DNA from: Paenibacillus wulumuqiensis
Lineage (GTDB): Bacteria > Bacillota > Bacilli > Paenibacillales > Paenibacillaceae
Direction of reading: 5' to 3'
Assembly: GCF_000971965.1 (NCBI RefSeq)
Contig: NZ_KQ040792.1
Coordinates: 248,001 to 312,000 of the forward strand
Length of the DNA: 64,000 bases
This document shows positions 26,801 to 34,260 of this stretch, one piece after another; positions within the stretch are counted from its first letter, which is position 1, and each line of letters starts with the position of its first letter. The notes under the pieces are model-generated. The model made no database searches. It saw nothing but the letters and a program-made list of their open reading frames with translations, and had not been told where the DNA came from. A program made the position numbers and the translations under genes.

Positions 26801-27648
26801 GTCTTGTAAGGCGTTAGCATCTTATCATTGACGGGCAAAGAATGCAGCGAGCTGGCTTCGATTTTCTGGATACCTGATCGGATGGTTGTTCCATCAGTTG
26901 TGGAGTATCCGTAGGTATCTATGTACAGATTATCCTGGGAGTCAAAAGCAATTTTCTTGATCTTGCTGCTTGTATTGGAGAGAACAGGCTCAAGGCTTTG
27001 TGAATCGCTGTTCCATTTCATTACGCCCGAGAGATTTTCAGAGTTGTCACCGGAAATCGCAACGTAAAGCTGGTCTTTGGAGTCAAAAGCCATACCTGTA
27101 ATCTCCACATCACTTGAGGCAGAGGCATACTTGGCATAGTCAGTGCTTGCATCCAATAGCTGCTCGAAAGTAAGTGGAAGTTGAAGGGAGTGAAGATTGA
27201 CTTTCTTTATGTAAGAACTCCCAAGCGGAATGTAATACAGGTTATCCTGTGAATCTACAGCAATACTCTGAATAGAGTAATAATTGCTTTTCAAAATAGT
27301 TGTAGTCTGACCTGTCGTAAGGGATATCTTAGATATTCCATTTGCAACTTGTAAAAAGTATACCTCTCCATTGCGGTAGGTCATATCAAGCACGCGTGGA
27401 AAGTATAGCTGATCTGGCTTGTACACAATATCGGATACAGTTGGGGAGCTTGGCAGCGGGCTGATCACCGGCAATTCGTATACACTGGATTGTACATCGT
27501 TGGATGAAGAAACAGGCAATTCGCTGGAAGATACATCCACCGCTACAGATGCTTCTCCCGAGCTAGTTTCTGCTGCAAAAGCAGCATTCCCTGTCACCCC
27601 CGGCAGTACCAGAGAAAGTGCCAGACAGGTTGAAATAAACTTTTTCAT
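23899..27648 (-). CDS. Large secreted propeller/Ig protein with internal duplication
   Basis: 1249 residues from the ATG at 27648, which follows AAGGAGG. A signal peptide ends at NAAFAA before ETSSG. The rest is two copies of a unit of about 600 residues, each built as propeller - Ig-like (DUF5011) - propeller. Propeller repeats carry DSQDNLYY / DNQGNLYF-type NHL blades. The Ig-like domains are at about 325-395 (LITLNGESSITLINGETYQ, GTYSVHYNV) and 935-1010 (GVYTIHYVAVNPAG). No anchor (LPXTG, SLH or transmembrane helix) is visible at the C-terminus, so it is secreted or held by binding. Codon and base composition are more AT-rich than neighbouring genes. Function unknown; DUF5011 and NHL modules usually bind glycans or proteins. 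Confidence 0.85.
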   Translation of the reverse strand: MKKFISTCLALSLVLPGVTGNAAFAAETSSGEASVAVDVSSSELPVSSSNDVQSSVYELPVISPLPSSPTVSDIVYKPDQLYFPRVLDMTYRNGEVYFLQVANGISKISLTTGQTTTILKSNYYSIQSIAVDSQDNLYYIPLGSSYIKKVNLHSLQLPLTFEQLLDASTDYAKYASASSDVEITGMAFDSKDQLYVAISGDNSENLSGVMKWNSDSQSLEPVLSNTSSKIKKIAFDSQDNLYIDTYGYSTTDGTTIRSGIQKIEASSLHSLPVNDKMLTPYKTYPDLKYLISGMIFLPDGTSYSTDGTKIRRIFMDGRPLITLNGESSITLINGETYQEASAYAEDEKYHDLKTQITYSLNGKPVEAIDTHIVGTYSVHYNVTTPDQRSAYEVTRTVVVKEKPKDLTEVDFTNPVSMDYANNAVYIANPSTIDNPDGGIYKVSLKDYSRKLVVKLSDVQGVAVSNSGDLYFSAARDHGCFFKLESRYLNENQPLTSSALWAAAEEIKPFSAEESEKERIEIIGLDFDSQGRLYISAIQPLNGRYEHAIIIRSMDDTLSSFQQFGEGDDIIRKNLSDIADIEISPGGNLYANFTGFDYHGTYKIPASVLQENQPVLTSNILDKGVGDSTRQYHGITFLPNGEGYVTNPDYSKGNIYKLPFYDEAPTSPGVADPYRLETLNIPTPYGMAYYKDHAYIAQGNNGLSKVSLSTRTVTQLVYGSNTLNLQAVTVDSKGGLYYTVPNAKNPEYTYIKKIDAASLNQPLTVDQLLAKSINYAYIPESKISGLAMDINNQLYISLDKGWDMDPGLLRWNNASKTLIPVSEEASMITAIAFDNQGNLYFKTPSPQSYYTYAAGIVKISAADLKGTLPVADEKLISYKQDVIRNEPYNGLLFLPNGTSYFSNGQSLKRVYPEARPILTLEGYSDTVVQGDIYTDPGIRVIEDQQYSKFDVKTTYSFNGEFVPKLDTTKVGVYTIHYVAVNPAGIASLEKTREVTVKPTPGQLTDWYITGINSMDADSQNLYLSNYAYKDNPNHGLYKISLQTMQKTRLAAIEDTAAVAVNASGDLFFTRNNMDNMIFKIEAKYLQSGKTLTADQLMKLSRTYMPFTAKETGTAPHKINGLEFDKQGRLYAAVNVYGKTGVTSKIVRLSGNDWNKSTLITELPVSSDDLDFSPAGDLYISTLELYTTWRRDTYKISSQQLNTLPIQTNNLTKIPYTGGDDGIVFLTDGTAYVSRTDDFEKRKQTILKFNY

Positions 27649-28017
27649 TATAAACCTCCTTTTTATTGGTAAATCTGTTGCCACCAACCTAATATAACAG
27701 CATACGCTAGCTGTACCATATAGGCACTTAGCAATGTTTTTTAATTTGAACTATCTCATTTTGAGAAATACAGGCTCATTATTTAGAAAACTCACATTCC
27801 CTGTTAAAATCCTGTATTCGATATAAGCCAGTATCATAATATATTGACAAAAATCCTTGTTATTGTGCAAACGAATGCCCTAATCAAAATAATCTTTGGA
27901 AATATTAATATTCAATATTTCTATTAAGAAAAGATATGGATAAAAATTTTGTGGGAAATGTACAAAAAAAGGATTGCTAATCAGGAAGCGATGGAATAAA
28001 ATGTTCTTGCAGCCATC

Positions 28018-28031
28018 TGTAAACGCTTTCA
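28018..28031. promoter_or_regulatory. cre site (CcpA-binding) upstream of the sugar ABC operon
   Basis: TGTAAACGCTTTCA matches the Bacillus cre consensus TGWAARCGYTWNCW at every position. It lies about 150 bases upstream of the predicted transcription start. The remaining stretch 27649-28134 is AT-rich and holds nothing else I can support. Confidence 0.75.
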
Positions 28032-28134
28032 AATAGATAATTAACTTACTTTCAAAGAAGGGGAAGAACAGACAGAGATAGCGGCGAGAATTTGATAAAT
28101 AAATTGAAACCGCTAACAAAATCTTGTTTACTTT

Positions 28135-28163
28135 TTGTGCCAAAAATAAGAGAATGGTATAAA
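28135..28163 (+). promoter_or_regulatory. Sigma-A promoter of the sugar ABC operon
   Basis: TTGTGC (28135-28140), 17 bases, TATAAA (28158-28163), about 60 bases before the binding-protein start. Confidence 0.65.
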
Positions 28164-28230
28164 AGTAAAATTTATCTATTTGTAGCCGTTATTTTGCAAA
28201 ACCAGTATACCAAATGAGAGGGTTGAGTCT

Positions 28231-29658
28231 ATGAAACGCAAGTGGAAGAAAAACGGTTCTATGACTTTGATGATGGTATTGTTGTTCTCCGTAGTAATGA
28301 GTGCATGTTCCGGGAACACCGGCACAACAAACAGTTCGCAGACTGGCACCGAGGGAACAGGAAATCCGGCCGCAACGACGACTTCAGGCGCTGACCTGAT
28401 CAAGACTGCCAAAGTACCGGCAGGCTCTGAACTGGAAAAGGCGCTAAACGGTGAATATAAAGGTAAAAAGGTAACGATGTACGGCCCTTTCGTAGACGCG
28501 GATGAGCAGAAGTTCAATGCCAGTATCAAGGCATTTGAAGAAGCCACAGGCATCGATATCGCTTATGAAGGCTCCAAAGAATTTGAAGCTACAATCAATG
28601 TACGCGTCAACGGCGGCAATGCACCGGATATCGCCGATTTCCCGCAGCCGGGTCTGCTGGAAGGCTTCGTGAAGTCCGGCAAGGTTATTGACGTAGCTTC
28701 CTTTATGCCGGATGACTATATGAAGCAGCAGTACCAGCAAAGCTGGCTGGATATGGCGAAAATGGCCGGTCCGGACAACAAGGACATCACTGCAGGCGTG
28801 TGGGCACGCAGCAGTGTGAAGAGTCTGGTCTGGTACAACAAAGCGGCTTTTGAAGAAGCAGGCTACACTGTTCCAAAAACATGGGACGAAATGATGAAAC
28901 TGACCGACCAGATCGCTGCTGATGGCGATCCTGCCTGGAGCGTAGGGATTGAGAGCGGCGCAGCAACCGGCTGGCCGGCTACTGACTGGCTGGAAGATAT
29001 TATGCTGCGTACCACTACTCCGGAAAACTACGATAAATGGGTAAGCGGCGAACTGCCTTTCACCGACCCTATCGTTAAAAATGCAGTAACCAAAATGTCC
29101 GATATCTGGTTTAACGAAGATTATGTATACGGCGGACGCAGTTCCATCGTAACAACGAACTTCGGGGATGCGGTAAAACCTCTGTTCACCGATCCTCCAA
29201 AAGCATGGCTGCATCGCCAGGCCGGATTTATCGTATCGTTCTTCCCTGAAGGACTGCCTGCTGACCAGTATGACTGGTTCCCGTTCCCATCCATTGATGA
29301 GAAATACGGTACACCGGCTTTGATCTCCGGTGACATCTATGCCATGTTCAACGACCGTCCGGAAGTGCGTGCGGTTATGGAATTCTTTACAACTGCCGAA
29401 TCACTGCAAAGCTGGGTCAAATCCGGTGGCGTAACGCCTCCGATGAACGGTACACCGGACGACTGGTTCGCGAATGACCAGGAACGCCGGATGTCCGAAT
29501 TTGTACAGACTGCAGACACCATCCGCTTTGATGGCTCTGACCTGATGCCAGGTTCTGTCGGCGCAGGTACGTTCTGGAAAGGCATGACCGACTATGTGAG
29601 CGGTACAGCCAATCTGGATGAGGCCATGCAGGAAATCCAATCCGGCTGGAAGAAATAA
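28231..29658 (+). CDS. Alpha-glucoside-type ABC transporter substrate-binding lipoprotein
   Basis: 475 residues. The lipobox VVMSAC places the modified Cys at about residue 26, followed by a Thr/Gly/Asn-rich linker. The mature part is a family 1 solute-binding protein of the AglE type: GYTVPKTWDEMMKLTDQI, SGAATGWPATDWLEDIMLR and YDKWVSGELPF match alpha-glucoside binders. It captures di- or oligosaccharides outside the membrane and delivers them to the two permeases downstream. GAGAGGG precedes the ATG. A cre site and sigma-A promoter lie upstream, consistent with glucose repression. Exact sugar (maltose, sucrose, trehalose or other) is not evident. Confidence 0.9.
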   Translation: MKRKWKKNGSMTLMMVLLFSVVMSACSGNTGTTNSSQTGTEGTGNPAATTTSGADLIKTAKVPAGSELEKALNGEYKGKKVTMYGPFVDADEQKFNASIKAFEEATGIDIAYEGSKEFEATINVRVNGGNAPDIADFPQPGLLEGFVKSGKVIDVASFMPDDYMKQQYQQSWLDMAKMAGPDNKDITAGVWARSSVKSLVWYNKAAFEEAGYTVPKTWDEMMKLTDQIAADGDPAWSVGIESGAATGWPATDWLEDIMLRTTTPENYDKWVSGELPFTDPIVKNAVTKMSDIWFNEDYVYGGRSSIVTTNFGDAVKPLFTDPPKAWLHRQAGFIVSFFPEGLPADQYDWFPFPSIDEKYGTPALISGDIYAMFNDRPEVRAVMEFFTTAESLQSWVKSGGVTPPMNGTPDDWFANDQERRMSEFVQTADTIRFDGSDLMPGSVGAGTFWKGMTDYVSGTANLDEAMQEIQSGWKK

Positions 29659-29766
29659 ACCGGCCTTTATACAACATGAGATCAACACGTCAGACGGACC
29701 GGCATTGATCGGTCCGTTTGGTGTGATTAAGGGAGCATTTTTGCAAATGCCAAAGGGGGAAAGCAA

Positions 29767-30867
29767 ATGGACGCAGGCAATGAAATCAATGTAAGGGGCA
29801 AACAGCGCTTCACACCGCGCCTGATTCTGTTATCCATCCTCGTTCCTTTACTGAATTTGGGAGTGCATACGCTAATATTCCTATTCTTCCGTGACTCCGG
29901 TCTTCCTCCGATGTTTAATGCACTGCTGGCCGTCATCTGGGGGATCTTCGGCATCTACTCCATTTACTTTAGTCTGAACTGGGTTGTTGAGCAGTATCCG
30001 GATAAATGGAAAGAAAGGGTCACCCCGTATGTATTCGTCGGACCTGCCGTGCTATTGCTCGGTTGGCTGCTGTTCCTGCCGACGCTGCGTACATTGTATC
30101 TAAGCTTTTTTAACGCGGATTCCACCAAGTTTGTCGGACTGGCTAACTTTGGGGCAGTCTTTACCGACAGACTGCTGCTGACCGCGCTTCGCAACAATCT
30201 GATGTGGGTCGTCATCGGTACGCTGGCCTGCGTTATTCTGGGACTGCTGGTTGCTGTACTGGCGGATCGCAGCAGTTTTGAGCGGCTGGCCAAAGCGATT
30301 GTATTTATGCCGATGGCGATTTCCTTTGTCGCTGCCGGGGTTATCTGGAAGTTTATCTACTACTACCAACCGGGCGACGAGCAGATCGGTCTGCTGAATG
30401 CGATTATTATCCAGTTTGGCTTCCAGCCGCAGGGCTGGCTCAGTATGGTGCAGCCGTGGAATAACCTGTTCCTGATCGTCATTCTCGTCTGGATGCAGAC
30501 CGGGTTTGCGATGGTTATTTTCTCGGCAGCGATCAAGGGGATTCCCGAAGATATGCTGGAAGCGGCACGGATGGACGGCGCGGGCGAGATCCGCATCTTC
30601 TTCAAAATCATGCTGCCGGTGATCTCGGGCACTGTGCTCGCGGTAACAACAACCATTATTGTATTTACACTGAAAATATTTGATGTGGTCATGATCATGA
30701 CCGGTGGACAGTACGGTACCGAGGTTGTTGCGACCGAGTTCTATCGTCAGCTGTTCATGTACCAGAATGCCGGTTACGGTTCCACGCTCGCGATCGTGCT
30801 GCTGATCGCCGTTATTCCGGTCATCATCCTGAACGTTCGTCAGCTTCAGAAGGGAGGCAACCTCTAA
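29767..30867 (+). CDS. Sugar ABC transporter permease (AglF/MalF type)
   Basis: 366 residues with eight predicted transmembrane helices; the first two (about 15-40 and 50-75) precede the six-helix permease core. The ATPase-contacting EAA loop is EDMLEAARMDGAGEIRIF near residue 265. AAAGGGGGAAAG lies before the ATG. Its stop overlaps the next permease start (TAATG), so they are coupled and expected to form a heterodimer. It follows the binding-protein gene after 108 bases. Confidence 0.92.
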   Translation: MDAGNEINVRGKQRFTPRLILLSILVPLLNLGVHTLIFLFFRDSGLPPMFNALLAVIWGIFGIYSIYFSLNWVVEQYPDKWKERVTPYVFVGPAVLLLGWLLFLPTLRTLYLSFFNADSTKFVGLANFGAVFTDRLLLTALRNNLMWVVIGTLACVILGLLVAVLADRSSFERLAKAIVFMPMAISFVAAGVIWKFIYYYQPGDEQIGLLNAIIIQFGFQPQGWLSMVQPWNNLFLIVILVWMQTGFAMVIFSAAIKGIPEDMLEAARMDGAGEIRIFFKIMLPVISGTVLAVTTTIIVFTLKIFDVVMIMTGGQYGTEVVATEFYRQLFMYQNAGYGSTLAIVLLIAVIPVIILNVRQLQKGGNL

Positions 30868-31964
30868 TGCGCAAAAAAGCCAAAGCTCCACGCCGCAAAG
30901 GTCACTGGCTGGTCAATCTGATTCTGGGCATTATCTGCGTTGTCTGGTTCATCCCGACATTGGGGCTGCTCATCTCCTCCGTACGTCCGGCCGCAGATAT
31001 TTTGCAGACCGGCTGGTGGACCGTGATTCCGCATCGTCAGTGGGAGAGCGTCAGCCAGATCAAGCTGGACCGTGAGACCGATCTGCGCAAGCCGATTCAG
31101 GTGAACGGACAGACGTTTCAGGATGATCAGCTCAAAGCAGGGGTAGAAGTGGGCGATCAGCGCCTGATCTGGGAAAATCGACGCTCTCGTACGGTAGACG
31201 TGCAGGAAAAGAAATGGGGTTCCTCGACCAACTTTACCCTGCAGAACTATGAGACCGTGCTCGGTGGTAAAGAGTACAAAATCACCCAGCCGGACGGTAC
31301 GGTGCAGACGGAGCAGGGCAGCGGGATGGGACGTTCCTTCTGGAATACCATTGCTGTCGTGGTACCGTCGACCGTTATACCGATCTTTATCGCTTCCTTT
31401 GCCGCCTATGCATTTGCCTGGCTGAAGTTCAAGGGACGCAAAGCATTCTTTATCGTCGTTATTGCACTGCTCGTCGTTCCGCTGCAGGTTGCACTGATCC
31501 CGATCCTGCGTGACTATACGGCACTCGGACTGAACGGGACGTACTTTGGGATATGGATGGCGCATACCGCCTTCGGTCTGCCGCTGATTACGTACTTTAT
31601 GTATAATTCGATCAGCCAGCTGCCCAAGGATTTGTTCGAATCGGCCTTTATGGACGGCGCGAGCAACTTTACGATCTTCTCTAAGTTGATTCTGCCATTG
31701 TCTGTACCGGCGCTTGCCTCGATCTGTATCTTCCAGTTCCTGTGGGTATGGAACGACTATCTGGTATCGCTTATCTTCCTCGGTTCCCAGCCGGAAGTAC
31801 AGGTACTGTCGATGAGTATCGCCAACCTGGTCGGATCGCGTGGCAGTGACTGGCATCTGCTGACCGCAGCTGCATTTGTCTCCATGCTGACACCGCTGGC
31901 TGTATTCTTCGCTCTGCAAAAGTACTTTGTACGCGGACTGCTGGGCGGATCGGTCAAAGGATAA
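30867..31964 (+). CDS. Sugar ABC transporter permease (AglG/MalG type)
   Basis: 365 residues. After the first membrane helix there is an extracellular insert of about 100 residues (QIKLDRETDLRKPIQVNGQT onward), a feature of AglG-type alpha-glucoside permeases. Five more helices follow, with the EAA loop ESAFMDGASNFTIFSKL. It pairs with the upstream permease. No ATP-binding subunit or glycoside hydrolase is encoded nearby, so a shared MsmX-like ATPase elsewhere in the genome is needed. The operon ends at the terminator at 32092. Confidence 0.92.
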   Translation: MRKKAKAPRRKGHWLVNLILGIICVVWFIPTLGLLISSVRPAADILQTGWWTVIPHRQWESVSQIKLDRETDLRKPIQVNGQTFQDDQLKAGVEVGDQRLIWENRRSRTVDVQEKKWGSSTNFTLQNYETVLGGKEYKITQPDGTVQTEQGSGMGRSFWNTIAVVVPSTVIPIFIASFAAYAFAWLKFKGRKAFFIVVIALLVVPLQVALIPILRDYTALGLNGTYFGIWMAHTAFGLPLITYFMYNSISQLPKDLFESAFMDGASNFTIFSKLILPLSVPALASICIFQFLWVWNDYLVSLIFLGSQPEVQVLSMSIANLVGSRGSDWHLLTAAAFVSMLTPLAVFFALQKYFVRGLLGGSVKG

Positions 31965-32091
31965 GAGCAAAGCGATGATCCCGTTGCTGTGCAAGCAGCG
32001 GCTGGATCGCTTCATAAGGTAACGTCTGCAAGATGATTGGAACAGCGTATAGCCGACTATCCGGCTATATCGTATTTGGATGCAGTAGTTG

Positions 32092-32120
32092 TCCGCCTTC
32101 CTTACCGGGAGGCGGATTTT
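32092..32120 (+). terminator. Intrinsic terminator of the sugar ABC operon
   Basis: TCCGCCTTCC and GGGAGGCGGA form the stem with a short loop, followed by TTTTATTTG. Confidence 0.75.
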
Positions 32121-32214
32121 ATTTGTCGGGAAGATGTGGAGTACAATGGATGGGATACCATACGAAAAATACATAATGACCTGCACCCTGCACGGTAATG
32201 AAGGAGATATGGAT

Positions 32215-32943
32215 ATGCTCTCTGCTGCAATATCAATACTGCTGCTCATCATGGCTCTATTTGTGTTACTGTCGATCGTCTATTACAGCTGGCGTAACGG
32301 CATCTCGCCGCTACCGTCGTCACTCATTCTGCGCCGTCAGGTAGAGCAGGAAGTGAAACGGCTGGCGGCTGTTCAGCAGGCTATCGGCCGGTATGCCGCT
32401 GCCGGAAAAGAAAGCAGATCTACAGCCAGTCCATTGGCTGCCCCGGTATATGATCCAGTACATATTGGCATACAGCAGCGAACTTCCTCATCGACAACTG
32501 TTGCAGAGGATAAGGTGCCGGTTCAAGGTCCATTGATCATCGAAGCCGGTTCCGGCTGGGGAACAATGGCGCTGCATCTGGCACGTTATTGTCAGCCCTG
32601 CCGTGTAGTGGGTATTGAGAATTCGCTCGTACCGCTAGTGGTCTCACGGCTGCTTGCCCTGCTGCCGGGGCGTGCTCCCATCCGTCTGATCCGAGGTGAT
32701 ATGTATGAGTATGCCTACGAGCAGGGGGATCTGATCGTCTGTTATTTATTTCCCGGTGCGATGACCCGGCTGAATCCTATCCTCCGCGAACGGACCCGTC
32801 CGGGCACGTATATTATCAGCGTTTATTTTGCCCTGCCGGACTGGGAACCGGAGCAAGTGATTACGTGCCAGGATGTGCACCGGACACGTATTTATATCTA
32901 TCGTACCGGCAGCCGGGTTTATAAGGTAGAAAAAAGGGTATAG
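32215..32943 (+). CDS. Membrane-anchored class I SAM methyltransferase
   Basis: 242 residues from the ATG at 32215, eight bases after AAGGAG; longer starts overlap the preceding terminator. Residues about 3-24 form one transmembrane helix, then a basic linker to about residue 100. The methyltransferase core opens with the SAM-binding motif LIIEAGSGWGTMALHLAR, then VVGIENSLVPLVVSR, with the acidic Glu expected to hold the ribose. It resembles small methyltransferase-fold proteins of unknown target. It stands alone between a terminator and the gluconate locus. Confidence 0.78.
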   Translation: MLSAAISILLLIMALFVLLSIVYYSWRNGISPLPSSLILRRQVEQEVKRLAAVQQAIGRYAAAGKESRSTASPLAAPVYDPVHIGIQQRTSSSTTVAEDKVPVQGPLIIEAGSGWGTMALHLARYCQPCRVVGIENSLVPLVVSRLLALLPGRAPIRLIRGDMYEYAYEQGDLIVCYLFPGAMTRLNPILRERTRPGTYIISVYFALPDWEPEQVITCQDVHRTRIYIYRTGSRVYKVEKRV

Positions 32944-32968
32944 ATTAAAGTCCGCAATACTTCCGATT

Positions 32969-32982
32969 ATGAAACGCTTACA
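32969..32982. promoter_or_regulatory. Possible cre site upstream of gntR
   Basis: ATGAAACGCTTACA keeps the right half of the cre consensus (AAACGCTTACA) but not the left; 11 of 14 positions match. The gluconate operon of Bacillus is under CcpA, which makes the site plausible. Confidence 0.4.
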
Positions 32983-32990
32983 ATTTATTC

Positions 32991-33048
32991 TTTACAAATG
33001 CAAATCGGGAGTAGTAAGATTATATTTAAAGTTGTATACAAGTATACT
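32991..33048 (+). promoter_or_regulatory. gntR promoter with GntR operator
   Basis: TTTACA (32991-32996), 18 bases, TAAGAT (33015-33020). Immediately past the predicted start is GTTGTATACAAGTATACT (33031-33048), close to the GntR operator of the B. subtilis gnt operon (core ACTTGTATACAAGT). Bound repressor would block initiation until gluconate releases it. The leader from here to 33275 holds a weak GGCA/TGCC hairpin and no gene. Confidence 0.72.
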
Positions 33049-33275
33049 GATATTTGAAAATGGCAGCTTGCCGTTTTTGTCCTGTTATCAATCGAGGTAA
33101 GGAAGTGAGGCCTGTACCCGGAATTGGGAATACGCAAGAGGATGCATCCCACGCATGAATCTATGCTAGAATTAATAAGAAACGGCAGCAGCCGTCAGAG
33201 CCGGATGGAACATCTACATATCGCAGCTTACCGGTTCGGCCAGTGCCTATTATGCATAAGAGGAGACGTTGGATC

Positions 33276-33947
33276 ATGCAATATCCATCTGCCTGGATGC
33301 AGGGAGCTTCCCGCGGGGAAGCGATCGCCTGCCAGCTCAGGCTGCAAATTATAAATGAACAGATCAAGCCGGGGGAGATCATCTCCGAGAACCGGGTCGC
33401 TGCCGACTTCGGTACGAGCCGCTCGCCGGTACGAGATGCTCTCAAGACGCTGTCGGGTGAAGGACTGATCCGGCTGGAGCGAATGGGTGCGGTTGTGCTG
33501 GGACTCAATCTGGAAGACGTCAAAGAACTGTATGATGTGCGTTATCTGATCGAGAGCTTTGCCCAGCAGCGGCTGGCAGAGCAGGATAATGCAGCGCTGG
33601 TAATACAGTTAGACCGGATCATTGATAAAATGAAACTCGCTGTGAAGCATGGGGATTATGTGGACTTTGCGTATCAGGATTTTACGTTTCATGAGACGCT
33701 GGTTCTGCAGGCACAGCACAAGCGGATGATCCACCTGTGGAACAGCATTCGCCAGATTGTGATGACGGTTATCCTGATCACGACCGAGAAGGGATTCCAG
33801 ACCGGTGAGGAACGAATGAACTGGGTCGCAGACAAGCATTATATGATTCTCGATGGCCTGCGTTCCCATGACCCCGAAGTTATTCATAAAGTAGTCAATA
33901 ACTACTTTGCGGATTCCGCCCAGACGCTCAAACGCAGCCTGCCCTGA
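33276..33947 (+). CDS. gntR: Gluconate operon repressor, GntR family
   Basis: 223 residues from the ATG at 33276, preceded by GAGGAGA. The GntR winged helix covers about residues 8-75: ISENRVAADFGTSRSPVRDAL is split by its turn at ADFG, followed by GEGLIRLERMGAVVL as the wing. The FCD-type ligand domain follows, with VRYLIESFAQQRLAE and His residues in FTFHETLVLQAQHKRM for metal or ligand contacts. Gluconate should be the inducer. It is encoded directly ahead of gntP and gntK, and both this gene and gntP have matching operators upstream, so it represses its own locus. Confidence 0.88.
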   Translation: MQYPSAWMQGASRGEAIACQLRLQIINEQIKPGEIISENRVAADFGTSRSPVRDALKTLSGEGLIRLERMGAVVLGLNLEDVKELYDVRYLIESFAQQRLAEQDNAALVIQLDRIIDKMKLAVKHGDYVDFAYQDFTFHETLVLQAQHKRMIHLWNSIRQIVMTVILITTEKGFQTGEERMNWVADKHYMILDGLRSHDPEVIHKVVNNYFADSAQTLKRSLP

Positions 33948-34071
33948 TTGGCAGGCTGGACGGAGTGGACAAGGGGAGATCAAGAAACGGCAGCAGATAC
34001 ACCAGAGGATGAACTGCCAAATCGTGAGTCGGCTAATCCATGTCTGCGATAAAACAGAATATTTACGTTCA

Positions 34072-34091
34072 ACTTGTCGACAAGTATACAA
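34072..34091. promoter_or_regulatory. Second GntR operator, upstream of gntP
   Basis: ACTTGTCGACAAGT (34072-34085) is a perfect 14-bp palindrome, continued by ATACAA. It matches the operator before gntR in its TTGT/ACAAGTATAC parts. Confidence 0.72.
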
Positions 34092-34131
34092 TTGAATTTT
34101 ATGTAGATTTTATATGGATTATTCATTCGCA

Positions 34132-34161
34132 TTGAAAGCGCTCTATAATTTTACGTAAAAT
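34132..34161 (+). promoter_or_regulatory. Promoter of gntP
   Basis: TTGAAA (34132-34137), 18 bases, TAAAAT (34156-34161). The -35 region overlaps TGAAAGCGCT, a half-site of cre. The GntR operator ends about 40 bases upstream of the -35. Confidence 0.55.
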
Positions 34162-34260
34162 ATTTCAAATTTTCATAAAGAGGATTGAAAATTTTTCATG
34201 GCATCATAAACAGAGCCGAAGTCATCCGGCTTCAGGCAGGAAAACAGGGAGGTTTTCGCG

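Noticed and set aside
27880-28143. 87-codon minus-strand frame in the AT-rich gap
   Set aside because: Begins at a TTG without a ribosome binding site and overlaps the cre site; AT-rich DNA gives such frames by chance.
30864-32252. 462-codon minus-strand frame opposite the second sugar permease
   Set aside because: Shadow of the permease gene; no domain and no ribosome binding site.
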